From positions 960,872-1,024,871 of the forward strand of contig VZRN01003447.1 of assembly GCA_013397935.1 (NCBI GenBank): DNA of 64,000 nucleotides, read 5' to 3'. The notes under the pieces are model-generated. The model made no database searches, was not told where the DNA came from, and saw nothing but the letters and a program-made list of their open reading frames with translations. Below, piece after piece: positions 48,430 through 62,044 of this stretch. Within the stretch, counting starts at the first letter, position 1, and every line of letters begins with the position of its first letter. A program made the position numbers and the translations under genes. The DNA is from Dasyornis broadbenti (lineage: Eukaryota; Chordata; Aves; Passeriformes; Dasyornithidae).

Positions 48430-51400
48430 GGTGATGTGTTTCCGTAGTTCTACTTGCCCTAAGTCAACAGGACCCTGAGTTAGGATGGTTTGCTTCTGAA
48501 AGGCCAAGGGTGCATTCTGTTTTCTCAGTAGAAGTCAGGAGTCTAAATATCAATCCAATGCTTCAGAGCAGGAAGTGGAATACTTCCTTCCAGCTTGGAT
48601 AAAATAAGACATCAATTTGGATTGATCATCTGTGTGGTATGGATGGGATCATTCCTAATACACTAGCAACAGGTAGGAGTGTAAAGGAACCCAGCTGCTA
48701 CTGAATGGAGTTCTGTTCTCTGGTTTTAGATAGGAAGTAATGGCATTAGTGAGATGGAGAAAAATGAGTAAGGCTATATATCTATTATCCGTCTGGAATG
48801 TAGCTTAGAAAACAAATGAGGGATTACACAACTTTTGAAAACGCACTTAAGTTAAATGGTTGGAATGAATCCCAGCTCTGCTGAGTTCATTAAACCCACA
48901 GCTTTGCCTGTTTGGGGCGTATTTTTGCTCCATGAATGCTGAGAGGCCCTGAACTACAGATTCTAATGGCACCCAACTTGTACAACTGTCCTAGTAATCT
49001 GGCCTGTTGTTTCACTTGCATTTCTGAAGCAAGTTAAACACATCACAACCCTGAAGCTGTGCCTGTAGATTAAAAAAGGATAACCACATGAATAAAACAC
49101 CACACAGCAGCTTGTGCTACGCTGTTTGTCACCTGCATGAGGCTTTCACCTTTTTACACCAATGGTGAGACATCATCATGCAGGGTTTGTGATAAAGTTA
49201 CACTGGGAGAAGTTTCAAGGAAGTTTAAGCAATGTTAGAGATGGGAAGGAGGTCCAAGATGAGCAATTGGGTTCAAGCAACATCTGCTGTGTTCTGTGCA
49301 CTATATTATTGCTCAGGAGAGGCCACAAGGTCGACTCTTAATTTTTTTCACCAGCAATTACTCTGCCCCTAGACTGGGAAAGAGGTCATTGTTAGGTCAC
49401 TGCAAGAAGGCTTAAATTGCAGTGGCCTGCCCCAAAAGCTGAAGTTTATAGTACTCCAAGTCATTTAACCTTCACAAGCACAAATATTTATCCAGAGATT
49501 ATGTAGCATACTATTATTGGAATTTCACCCTTGAATATATAACAGCTGCTGTGTTGCTTGCAGTGCTTTGGTGCTCAGAACACAAGTATCCAACCAGAGA
49601 GCTGTAATAACACTAGCTTTCCTAAATAATGTCATGAGGGTAAAAAATGCTTTAACTTAACCTGATTCCGGCAGTAACAGAGGGGTAGAAAAAAAACCTG
49701 GCCACGGGAACTTAGGAAGCTGAGTGGTCAAGAAAGCAATCTCACGTGAGAAGGTGTCAGAGCGAGGAAAGCCAGGCTGGTACAGGAAATGCAGGAATAG
49801 CTTAGTCTCACCTTAGTCTCTGGACAGCTAGGCTACTAAAGCAGCCTGGACTACAGCTCAAAGAGAGGGCTGATTCCACCAGCATTTATAAGTAAGTTCC
49901 TCAATTATTTTAAGGATTTGACATTGCAAAGTGTTCCACAGAAATGCAACTTGTCATGAGCTGTGCTTGCGTTTCTTTTTCTGAAAAACTGCTCTTCAAA
50001 ACTTTGGATTTATTTACAATCTGTGTTGTAGGAGAAAATCAGCAAATAAATACTTATTATTGAAACAGAGAAATAAACCCCTCAAATATGAGCAAATAGC
50101 AAAAGGTTAAATTTCTACATTAACTCTGCCAAAGTGAGAGTATGCAGCATTCCCTATTCCTGTTTTCGTTGTCAGCATAGCATATCGCTCACTGTTTGAC
50201 ATGCACAACGGAGTGTACAGGATATGCAGGGCAGCAAGGTTAACATTTTGTTCTAACAACTTTCAGGTTTGGAATTTCCTGGGTTATAGAGATGTGATTG
50301 CTCAATCCCAGTGTCAGAAGGGAAGAAGAGTAAAAATTGTAAGGGTGAAATGGCTTTATTGCTCCATCTAGGCTGAATTGTCTTATGTCCCAAAAGTCAC
50401 TCAGGCCTGCCAAAGGAAGATATTCAGACACGTACCTGATGTCTTGGGGAGCATAGAAAACAGCATATGCAAGGTACTATATTTCTTTGTTGTCATTTTT
50501 CATTGTTTAGATCTTTCATGCTTTGAAATTACATCTATTTTAGAAAAGCAGAGGTGACAGATATTGACACAGCTGACAGAGTTAATGAAGGTTTCCTTCA
50601 TTAACTAAAGCCTGTCCTGATAAACCAGTCCTCGCTATCTTGGCACTATAAAACTGAAACAACATACCAACACTGAGAGAAAGGGGGAAGAAGTGTATCT
50701 GAAAAGCATTCTAAAATATTGAGATAGAAGGGCATAAGTATCAGGGAAAAGGTGGTTGTTCTTAAGAGTGCCCATGCACTCTCTTTGCTAATATAGCTTG
50801 CTCTCTGCGAGGGCAGGGGCACAAGCGAATGAGAATAAAACCAATATAAATCGGGAGAAGATCCTTTCAGTGAAGTCCATGAGCACATAGTGCAGTGTTC
50901 AGCTGATGTCTTGCTGCACTGAAGCCAGAGCACTTTCAACCCTGCTTCAGACAAGTCACTGGGTCACTGTTTCAGAGTGCTGATCAGTAGAGAGGGGTGC
51001 TCCTTCCTATCCATGATCTGCATGCCTTGGTGGCAGACAGCACCTTAACCTTCCACCGCTAGGCTCTCATTCTCCTCCCCTGGGCCCTGGACTTTCTCCT
51101 GTGACAGTTCAGTCAGTGCTCACCTCTGTCACTCCTTCCACTGTCCCCTGGCTGGCCCTAGGAAATCGACGCACATCCACATTGTGCTGCAAGGCACCAC
51201 AAACCCCAGCTGCCCATGGAACTGGCCCTCAGGTGCCCCTCTTGAATTTATGCTGCTGCCTTCATCACCCTGCAGAGAAGCTGAGCAAATAATTTCAGCA
51301 ACAGCAGCCATAAGCCTCCATCTCTTCTCCAAAGAGCCTATCCATTACAGAAACCACAGCAAACACGAGAGATTTGCTCTTGTGAGTACTTCGGTACTCA

Positions 51401-54400
51401 GCATCCTGGTTTAGCGTCCAGGTGGCCAAGGAGCTGACAGTGTGTGGCCTGACCAGCATAGCACCTGCCTGGGAGGCCCAGGGTCTCACAGTCATGCAGA
51501 TGTACCCCAGAGCACCATATTTAAAAGTGGAAGCAGCTTGCACACTCTGAGTACCCATTGCCTCGGCACCCTGGTCACACATCCTCTAACCCATAGGCCA
51601 AGCACCCTACTAGAAAGCAAAAACTTTGGATCCAGTTCAAAGACAGATATTTGAGCTCTTGTCTCTTCCAGCACATGTGAATGCTCTGGCTTGAAGGTGA
51701 TTCAGCAAATCTGGAGATGTGGCAGGGAAAATGGGACACTGCCAGACCAATCCCCAAGTCCTAATAGCAGCAAGTGCTTGTCTTAGGTAATGTACACAGA
51801 TATGTGTTCACACAGACCTACACAAACTTAGCAGAAATCTAGAATCATGCAATCACCTATAAAGTACAAGTCCAAAATTTGGCCCAAAAGTACAGTTTGG
51901 TGCCTACATTTCTCTGTGGATTTATCATTACAGATGGAATTTATCAGCTGTAGTTGGTGATTTGCCTTGCAGCCAAAGAAAAGGGATTAACAGGATAGAT
52001 CCTGCTAATCACTTTCAGCAATAGCTCTGCCTCCCTGGTCTAGCAAGGGAGTCCAGGCAAAGGGTTTAGTGCCCCAACTCTGTTTGCCACACGAAAAAAA
52101 GCCAGGGAAACTGGTCGCTCAAGGACCTAATCTTGTAGAACATACAACTGCTGTGGAGGCTTTTCACTTAATGTTTTTCAGCCTTGAACCCTACCATGCC
52201 TGCCCATGTCTGCAGTGCTGGTCCAACACATCTCTCAGCCTTTGCAAATCTGTCCCCAGTTTCCTTGCAGCACTCAGCTTTCTGAACAGGGCAAGGCAGC
52301 ATGCAATGAGGCAGAGCAGATCACATGGCACAGGAGCAGGTCTCCATCAGTTCTCTCTGAAGATGTTTTACTTGGCAACTCCAAGGAACATCTTGGGTGC
52401 AGGGCAGTTTACCATTTTTTAGCTTCGAGTGCTAAACTCACACTGCAGTTCACAGCACTCTGCACCCCCTCCAGACAAGCCTTTAATGTTCCTCATCACC
52501 AAGGAGCAGCCTTGTCAGCAGATCCCCAGAAAGCGCTGTGAGCCACCATTGCTTAAGAGCACTGCATACCAACACTGGGTTAAAACAAACCAGTAATTAA
52601 ACCAGCCAGTGCCTTTTGCCCACTCTTAAACAAAACCTTGACCTATGCAGATGTTTGAAAATTATATATTTAATTTCCATGTGTGGCTTCATGACTTGGC
52701 AGCAGCCACACCACAGAGAGAGCCTGCTTTTAGCCAGGCTAAAAAAACCATAATCAGCATTGGAAGGTTCACAAAAATGTTTAATTTGTTATTAAATTGC
52801 TGATTCCATTTTATGAAGCACTTTTCCAAACGCTTGCAAAATGCAAGGAACAGGCAGAATGAAGTGGTTATTGGAAAAGGCTTTTGGCTCCTGCTATGAA
52901 GAAGCAGTTACAAGCTGATGGGCTTGCAAGTCCCTTCCAGACAGAAGAAGAAGCAGCAGCATTTGCTCATGGAGGAGCAAACAGGCACAGAGTGTAGAGA
53001 TGCCAAAGGTTCTGCAGCCTTTCACAAAACCAACTTGGCATTCAAACAAGGACATTAACCATAACCCCAGACAGACCAAAATGCCACACATCATATAATG
53101 GAGAGCACGGGGAGATCTAATTGAAGGGCATGAGCGAGGTGAATCACTGCCTACAACTATTTTTGCCTTCTCTTACATCCACTTTTATCAAATCAGGTTT
53201 TATCTTGCAATGTGTCTTTCCCTTTTTGTTTTGTTTAGTTAAAAAAAAAAATCTAAAATTAAATTTAAGCCTTCTTGAATTCATGCAAGTATCTCATGAG
53301 ATCAGCACATCCACAGACTTGCAGAGCTAAAGTTGCACCTCTGCTCATTTCCCTGATGAACCTCATTTAAGTCAAATTATCACATCCTTGTTCTCCCAGC
53401 TCCTCTGGCTTCATGTTTACAGGTATCTCCTCCAATACCTATCCCCTCTTCCTCTTTTTCTATTACATGAAATTACTGTTGGGGTTGGGATGAGTCAGTG
53501 CCAAGCAGTTCATTAAAGGCAAGCACTTTTCATTTTCCTTTTCATTCTCCTCTGGACTTTACTAATTACTTGTGTCCCTCTTCTATGTAAAACAAGACAA
53601 AATAAATAAACCAAAAGTACCACCAACAAAAAACCACCACCCCACTACTATAAAAAGTATTGGAAGCCACACCAGAACCTTTGAAGTTCCAAGAGACAGA
53701 AGATAACTCCTCCCTCACTTCAGATGTCTGGGTTTTTTTGCAGCATGAGCCTCCTCCACCTCCTTCTGAGCATGCACACATACAGAGAGTCTGCGCACTA
53801 CATGTTCTGAGCTGGCATTTTGAATTATACAAGCTCCAGGATAAATACACAACTCAATCCAGAAATGGGAGCATTTTGCAGGGCAGCTGGCACACTAGTG
53901 AGCAGTCCTTCTTTAGGCTTTAGTCCTGGACCTCCAATAATTCCAGTCTTTTGGCCAGGCAGTACCAATGTTCCTGTCACAATGGGTATTACACATGCTC
54001 TGATAAGTTTTGTGTCCATTTGTGATCCAGGTGTCCGCAGTCCTTTTCTCCTGATCCATGTCCCAAGCCCTCTCCAAGGTAGGCAGCTCAGTGTGGGTGG
54101 ATGCATGCACTCATCCATGTGCTACCTAGAAAGGAGGTAGATAAGGAGCCCGTGCTGCTCCAACTGGCTCTGCTGCCAAGGCTGAATCCACAGAAAATGG
54201 TTTGCTGGTGTTTGCCATGCCAATGTTCAGCGTCTCCTAATGCAACCAAGCTTAGGCTGTCAGATCTGACAAGTTATTTCACAGTGTCTGACTTGTAGGA
54301 AGCACTTCCCAACAGACAGGATGAAGTTCACAAGAGCCACTTCAATACTGCAGTATCTAAACAGGGACACCTCATGGAGATGGCACGGGACTCAGCCCAG

Positions 54401-57400
54401 AGGGACAACAACCCAGGTGTTGGGAAGGTGCCAGGCAAGGCAACAGCCACTGCCAGGGCTACTTCCAGTGAAAGCAAGGGGACATAAAGGGCACCTCTGA
54501 ACATCCCCACTGATGCTGCCTTATGAAGGGATGTGCCCAGTCCACTGCCCTCCCAGTCTCCATCCAGAAGAAAGGCTGACTTCCACTTCCTTATCAGAAT
54601 CTAGTTTGCCTGCTAGATTTAGCATAACACTTGCAGCAGCGAGGGGCAGGATGTGACTGTGATGCTTGAAGAAAAGCAGCTGTATCTGCACATTCACCAG
54701 CATCAGCTCTTTTGTTTGCCCATGTAAACAAGGAGAGAGGACTTCTGATGGACACATTGATGTGGGCACCTTACCTGGCTGTAAGCAACTCCCAACAGCC
54801 ACTTTCAGGACATGGGATGCAAGCAATAGGCCTTCAGTTTTCAGCACCAGTAGGTCTATGTTAAACCCTTCTACCTTAATCCCACAAATCCAGACACATC
54901 AAAATGTCACAATCTTTGCAGTCCCAGCTGCATGTCATAAGCTCAGCTCCTGTGGCATACAGACAAAAGGCAGAAGAACTGGTGAATAACAAAAATGTTA
55001 AAATGTGCAGTTGCTTGGGGCCATGGAGCAGAGGATGATAAGCTACCTGCACAGTCCCAGGAAGGTCCTGAAGTACTGGTAAAGAAACCTTCCCTGCTCA
55101 AGTTACAAAGCAGGGAAATGCAACACCAAGGGAAGCTGAGCACCCAGGTACTGCTCCTGATTCTCGCATCACCAGGACTGCACCCTCTCTGGTTGTGGAG
55201 CTTGTATTAGCTTAGAAGTAGCTACAAATATTACCACTGGCCATATTCAGGCCGGCAGAGCAGCTGCTCTCTCCACTCTCCTATTTCTCAGTCTACCTCC
55301 TCTCACTGGAGGTAAGTACCCATGCTCACTCACAGGTTTGCTCCTGCTGTGTCTCTCCTGAAGTGAGCCATGCATTTCCATGGGACAGGGAGGTGGTCCC
55401 TCTGTAGAACATCCCTGCCAAGCCAGGGAAGGGGTGATGCCACTGAGGACTCCTCTGCCTGTTTGCACAATGCAGGACCAACTGCCTTTGGCCAGAACAC
55501 ATTTTTGGAGAGACCAGCCAAGCACTGAGGATCCCAATACCCCCAAATGCTCTGGGAGAGCCAGAGATGGTTACACACCACACAGCCAGGCATGGATAGC
55601 ACACACAAGAGTCCTGCAGCCAGCTGTGCTCTGGGCCACATACAATGTCTCAGTCACAGGGCAGTGTGGTGACAGGAAGATTGAAGTCAAGGAGACACCT
55701 CAGGCACAAGAAAGCAAAAGTATCCAGCCTCAGAAACGGCCAAGAACCTTTGGACACCATCTACTTCCCAAAAGGAGTGGAAAGGGCAAAAGAGAATAGG
55801 GCACAGAGTCCTGAGGGAGCTCTGATAAAGTAATAGCAGACATGAGATACTGGAGATGCTATGACATGGACTCATACAATGTTAACTCACTGAAGTCCTG
55901 AAAACAACCCTTGCAGACCAGATTTCATTGGTACTTGGCACCAGGCAGCTGAGGTCCCATCCTCATTGCTGAGATTGTGTCAGATGCCAGCCAGAGTCTC
56001 AGCTTAGACACCTACTTTTGATAGACCAAGTCTGAAAGCCCCCTGGAAAAATGCCTTGGTGTCACCCACCCACTCTGACCAAGTGGCACTGCCACCAGGT
56101 CAGTCCCTACAAGTGTCCCACTGCTACATCCTGCTGCTCATGCTGCCAGGAATTTGTGGCCCACAGCTGGACAGGGCTGCTCCCAGTTTGGACTCAGCCA
56201 TCACAACAGACATGCCCTGGGAGAAGACACTGTTGGACAATTGACATGTGTGGGGCTAAGGTCCTCTGCAGCTCATGAGACCAGGACTGCAGAGCTGTTC
56301 TCTCAAGAGAATCCCAAGCTCCAGACAACATGAGAGCCATGGACAAAATAAGGGCAATCGGGAGTAAAGTTAGCCCCGGCCTAATGACGCAGTGAGCACA
56401 GAACAATTGCCAAGGTCCTGCCAAGTTACTGCTGCCCTCACCATGCCATTGCTGCCTGTAGTCCTTGCAAGTTATTCCTTACAGCAACACATCCCAGGGA
56501 AGAGTCAGCAGTTTCACTATTAGGACACACCAGACAGGAGGAAGGTAGAAGCAGTTTCCAGGCCACATCCCAGCAACCGATATGGCTCTTAGAGTGAACA
56601 ACATTTGGAAAAGACTAGAAAGCAAGCAAGCCCTACCTCATCGCCCCAGCAAGCCTCTCCTTACTTCTCTCCTGGGCAACTCATCTAGAGGACTACAACA
56701 CTGGAGCCCTCTGGTAACTTCTGCTGAAACCTTCTCTCTTGCTTGGCTCTTTGCCTCAGAAGACAGCTGATTTCCTGTGCCTTGATTGCCTTCCTCTGGA
56801 GCACCCTCCTCCTGGGCCTGCTACCAGCTGCAGCAAGTTAAACACCTGAGCCACTAGGAATCCTTTGTGGTCCCTGCTGTCAGGCAGAGCAGAGTGGTTT
56901 CGGGACACCAGAAAACATTTCATGTTCCTCCACACCTGGGATGTCACCACTTTACTGTCCCCGCTATCCCTGTGCCTTGTGGGGCTCTCTGTTTTAACCA
57001 CTCATCCTGAAAAGGGAAGAAATTGTATTTGGAGTTTTGTGGGCACCTACCTGAAGTTAGAGCGGCAGCTCTGAGCTCAGGACAGCCTCAAGGAAGCCAG
57101 GCCAGAGTGGAAGTAGTCTGGGGCAGCAGCTTTGAGGAGTCTTTAAAGTTTGTTAACCTTAAAGATACTCGTTGTCCAAAAGCTCAGCTGATGCTCTGGC
57201 AGTTTCCTTGGGAAAAGAAGCCTGTAAGAGCTCCTATCTGCCTCTGTTTATCCTGAAAACAGGTTAAAATTGGCATTATTGCTGTGGAGCTCTCCCTAAG
57301 CATGCTTGCCCTATGTTTTTCAGCAGTAATGCTGAAAATTTTGGAGCTCAAACGGGTTTGTGCTGAAGCAGATTGGAAAGCAAAGGTTTGTACCCTCTCT

Positions 57401-60170
57401 ATTATTTGCAGAGCACATGTTAAGCAAAATCATACCCAGCTGCTCCCACAGCAAACCCTGCTGCTCATCCCGTGGCAGGACATGGCTAGCTGAATGCCAG
57501 TGCTGGCCGCCAGGCTGGGCTAGGACTGGCCAGGAGCACAGCCTCTCCAGTGGAGCTGTCCACACTCCCAGCCTCAAGGCGTTGTGCAACGTGGGCTCAG
57601 ATCTAGATGTTCCGAAACATACCTGTACTTGAAGCTCTCCATTGCCCTTCTGGCATGGGCCCCTTGAGCACTCCTATTGCCAAATTTTCCCTTCAGCCAG
57701 ATATGCTGGGAAGCATTCCTTGTTTTCCTTCTTACAAGCTGTAAGCCTAATGCAAAAGTATGATTCGGGGAGCTGGGTTTCCAAAGAAAACCTAGAGCAC
57801 AGCAACACCTGCACACACATGTGGTCAAAGATGGCAATACTAACACTATTCCCTGCCCCCAGCTGCCTCACCAGCCTTAATGCACCCACTCTGGTGACTG
57901 GCACGTCCTTCCTGACCATCCCAAGAACAGGAGCTCCCAAAAATTCATCACATAACCCATTATCACTTTAACATAGGAATTATGGGAGCCCTCTGTTCAT
58001 GTCTGACTAAAAAGACCATAGGCAGATAGTTTGTATTAGCCACAGAAAGATCACATGGGCAGAAGACCCTCCGTGACAGCAGCAATGGTGCACTATGTGT
58101 GCCGGAGGAGAGGAGGGGGACACTGCTGGTGTCACTGGTGCTGCAAACACAGAGAGTTAAGGATCCACTTCAGGGGACAATATGGATAAAACCCCGGCTG
58201 GCTTCCTGTGCCTCCGCCAGACACCCAGCGAGCTATTTAACCCTAGATACAGGAGGGCAGCTCATAAACCAGACAGGAAAGATTTCAATACCACTGCCAG
58301 GAACAGCAATAAACTGTACCACAGACCTCATTTCCAGCAGTGAGTATTTCAGAACAGGGCAGAAAGCCTCCTCACTCTCATCCCCGGAAGTTACACATGG
58401 AGGACAGAAAAGTTCCTTGGCTTCCTGCAGTGCAAGATTTTGCTCAGGGATCTCCATCCCAATAGCCAGAGCTCTTTTGAATGCACTTGAGTCTGAGAGG
58501 GTGTTGAGGGAGAGAAACCCCAAAAGCTACACCCAGCAGAAGAGCAGGAAGGGGATGCCTTGATGCAACTCTTCCAGTCTGAAAGCTCTTGATTTCAGAG
58601 AGACCCATAGTCAAGGCTTTCTTTTTTACCCACCCAAGGGTGGAGAATGTGGATGTGGGAATCAGTCTCCATGGCCACAACTGTCAAAGAGCTCAGGCTG
58701 TTTGTCAGCTGGTTGTAGCAAAGGGGCTGAGTACTTTCTGTTGCTAATGCAAAATAATTTTTCCTACACTGAATGCTCTGCTGTTACTAAAGTGGTATTT
58801 TCCACATGGTGGCTTGAGACTTAAGGCTGCTAGCATATGCCATATCCAATTACATAATTGCATATTGAAAACAGCATTGATTAGAGAAAGAAAAACAAAG
58901 ATTGGTATAAATATATTTATGAGATTTAAAATAAAAATGTGATGTTTATATTTCTAGGAATAAAAACAAAGCAGAATTTTAAAATACCACAGCTATGCTC
59001 TTCAATAGCCCATACTCAGCTGCCCCTGCAGTCTGCCAGAAAGGATAAATACAATTTTTGACCATTACATCTCTGCAGTAGAATGACAGACTTCCCATGC
59101 AAGGCTTGCTATCTGGATCTTATCCTAGCAACTACAATCTCCTCCTTGCAGAGACAAATTCAGGGTTCAGAAGGACAGATACAGCAGTACCTGGCTGACT
59201 AGCAGCATGAAAATGCAGTATGGCTGTGGACTGGAGTATGCCCCCAAAAACTGGGCTTCAGGGCCAGCAAAGGAGGAGCAGGAACTACTTTTAGGTGAGT
59301 TTACTTTATAAAATGCTGTTTGGATGAGAGAAGTGAAATTAAATCCTTTCTGTACATTTCTCCATCATCTCATTGCTTCCTCCAGCCCATCCCTGCTGAC
59401 CAAAGGCATGCATGCTGACACCAGGCTCACCCTCTCCTGTGCTCCCCTCCTGCTGAAACTCCACACCAGTTGAGGCTACCACAGATTGTGCAGTGCCAGG
59501 AGAGTGTTGTGAAGAGGCACCCCATACCTGTGCACTGTCTTACCAAGCCATGGGCTCAGCCACTGTGCCAAATGCCCCAGCTCCAGCTAAGCTGAAGGCA
59601 AGGGCAGAAGGGCCCAGCTGTGAACAGACAGCAGCCCAACATTAATATTCAGCTGCCCAAGGGGGTTGTGGAGGTGGCATTGGATGGTGGGCAAGTGATT
59701 GCAATGACACTCAGATGTTATTAAAAATTCAGTACAGAATTAAAAATTCAGTACATCTGACTTCCTGGGTGCACCTAAGGGAAATACCCAGTGGTGCTGC
59801 TCTGACACTGCAAAGGTTCTGCAGAAAGGATGCTCACTCCAAGATAAAGCAGCTCAGCAAAGAGAGAAGAAACATTTCACTGAGTGGTACTTGATGCTCC
59901 CCTACACCCGTCCTGTCTCCAGCCATGGCCCATATGTGACCCGGAGGCAACTACAGGCACAGAGCTGGCTCAGCACACACACACAGCCGTGCTGTCCCAG
60001 AAACAGCATCTCAGGGTGCAGCTGCCCAGGCCTCTGGGACTTCTCATCCCACTGTACGGGCCTGCCTTTCTTAAACTACTTATGGGGTGAGGGTCTGAAC
60101 TTATATGAGCGTTTCACGCCTAAAGTATTCCGTGCCAGGGATGGCCAGAGGCTAAAAGGCATCAGCTTTC
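48430..60170. other. Intergenic region downstream of KIF25
   Basis: Nearly 12 kb in which I find no exon with recognisable protein similarity on either strand. GC content is higher from about 51 to 58 kb, which lengthens chance open frames; the longest (58099-58563 plus, lacking an ATG, and 53825-54118 minus) match nothing I know. I compared the minus-strand open frames with remembered FRMD6/FRMD1 motifs and saw no match. No repeat family was recognised confidently. Non-coding transcripts cannot be excluded. Confidence 0.5.
59720..59755. repeat. Direct repeat of 17 bp, two copies
   Basis: attaaaaattcagtaca occurs at 59720-59736 and 59739-59755, a recent local duplication in intergenic DNA. 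Confidence 0.9.
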
Positions 60171-60189
60171 TCCTCACTGCGGTTTAGGT

Positions 60190-60780
60190 ACACATCCCTC
60201 CTTGCGGGAGCTGGACCCCCGAGACCTGGACCCACTCCATAGGCTTTTTGTGCGGGATTCAGTGAGCGCCCGATGGCCACTGCTGGCTCTGGGCTCTGCT
60301 CACTCAAGTACCGATCGGAGCGACGGCCAGTGCGGACTTCGCAGGGCGCTACCAGCGGCTGCCCGAGGTGAAGCGGCAGCCCTTGGCCGGCCCTGGCCCG
60401 CAGCCCGGCCCTGAGGCNGGCCCGGCCCGGCCCGGCCCGGCCGCCACACGGCCTACACGGCCCGGTCCAGCGGCACCCGGCAACCCTCGGTGCCCCATCG
60501 CATCCCGCTGCCGCCGCGGGCCCGGGACAAGCGCCGGGGAACACGCTGGGTCCCTTCCTGCTCCCCACGCCCCGAATGGTGGGTGGCCAGGAGAGACATG
60601 AAGGCAAGAGCCAGAGAACCACGAGCCCGGGAAGACACTACGAGAAGGGGGAAGCGTTACGGGTAGAGGTAGAGGAGACGAGGGTAGGGATGGGGGAACA
60701 GAGCTGCCACGAGAAACCTGGGAAAAGTAACCAGGAGACACCCGACCCAGAGAGAGGAAGCACAGTTGCTGGTGGGTAAC
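60190..60780. promoter_or_regulatory. CpG island (candidate promoter)
   Basis: Dense CpG and G+C, with a GGCCC repeat around 60419-60441 and one N at 60418, in otherwise ordinary intergenic DNA. Such islands usually mark vertebrate promoters. On the minus strand a frame is open across it from 60622 to 60152, and a good donor (GCA|GTGAGG) lies at 60174-60182, so a minus-strand first exon is possible. I could not link it to downstream exons. Confidence 0.55.
60419..60441. repeat. GGCCC pentanucleotide repeat
   Basis: Four to five GGCCC units next to an ambiguous base at 60418; copy number is uncertain because the sequencing itself was ambiguous here. Confidence 0.8.
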
Positions 60781-62040
60781 GAACAACTTTCCGCATAGAG
60801 GCCGTAGGACCAGTTCTTGCTCAGAAGTGCTCAGACTCTTAAAACACTGTATTAGCCTTTCATGTCTCAGACTTTGCTGTCAAGAAATCCATTGAAGAGC
60901 TGCTCTCAATTCACCCAAAATACCTGGGTTATTTTAGCCATCAGCTTTAGCACACAGCTGCAGGCCCTACACCCATGCAGCTCCCACACCTGGCATGCCT
61001 CAAACGAGATCCAGTGTAGTAAATACATTGCCCCCATCCCACCCTTCATCACTTGACTGAACCCACACAGGATGTGCTGGTACCATAAGAAGCCCCATCT
61101 TCTTAGACAGACTCATTCTATAAGTTCTGGTCAGCAGTAGTCCACCCTAGCGGGCAAGAAAGTGCTATTACTTGCCAAGCAAAGAAACAAAGAGAAGTGA
61201 CAAAGTCCTTCAAATTTGGGTAACTATTTACCTGTTATTTAGTTTTAACCTCCATCCTAGCTCCATGTGTAATCAAACTGCCCTCTTCCAGCATCCACAA
61301 ACCAAAGTTCGATGAGTTTCTAAAGTCCTTGAAAATTTATATACTGGAAACATGGTAGGTACTGGACAAAAATATGAAGTACAAGAAGGGAAATCATAAG
61401 AATAGGGGCAATGCTACAATATCAAAGTATATAAAAAGTAAATTATTTTAGAATGCTAGCTTCGATGGTCCATAACATATCTAGAGAAAAGGAAAACACT
61501 TACAAGAGACTCCCAGTGAGCAAGCTGCTTCAAGAAGAGATTCAAACAGTCATACTGTGGCACTCCTTCACAGATTTTTGACTCAAGAAAAGAAAACTTT
61601 CCTTTATTGACGCCAGACTCCAAGCCAGCAGGTTAGGTGACTTCGTCAGGGCTCTTCAGCATCACTTTGTATCATGTGGGCTGGCAGCTGTCCTTGGATG
61701 CAGCCCCCAGGAGGATGCTCACAGGATCTCTCTACCCTTGGGAGTTCACACACTTGCTTTTCTTGACTAACCACCGCAAGCAGCTTAACTTGTCTCTTCA
61801 GTCAGATTCAGCCCCCTTTAGTGTCCCGCTGACTCCAACCTGCTCAGCTGTGTTCTCAATACCTGACAAAGGCCCCTCTGGCATTGTGCTACTGAGAACA
61901 GCAAGGAGGAACAGGAGTTTTTCCAATGACTATAGTGCCTCTGGGTTTGTCATCACAAGCTGAGCTCATATGGATTACAGGCTGGCAGCAAATTAATTTC
62001 TATTAAAAAAAATTTCTATTATTAAAGAAAAGCTACACAA
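60781..62040. other. Intergenic region, nothing recognised
   Basis: Between the CpG island and the minus-strand poly(A) site. One plus-strand frame (61637-61963) is open for about 100 codons but resembles no known protein. Confidence 0.5.
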
Positions 62041-62044
62041 TTAC

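Noticed and set aside
58099..58563. 154-codon plus-strand frame in intergenic DNA
   Set aside because: It lacks an ATG start and known similarity; it lies in GC-richer DNA where long chance frames are expected.
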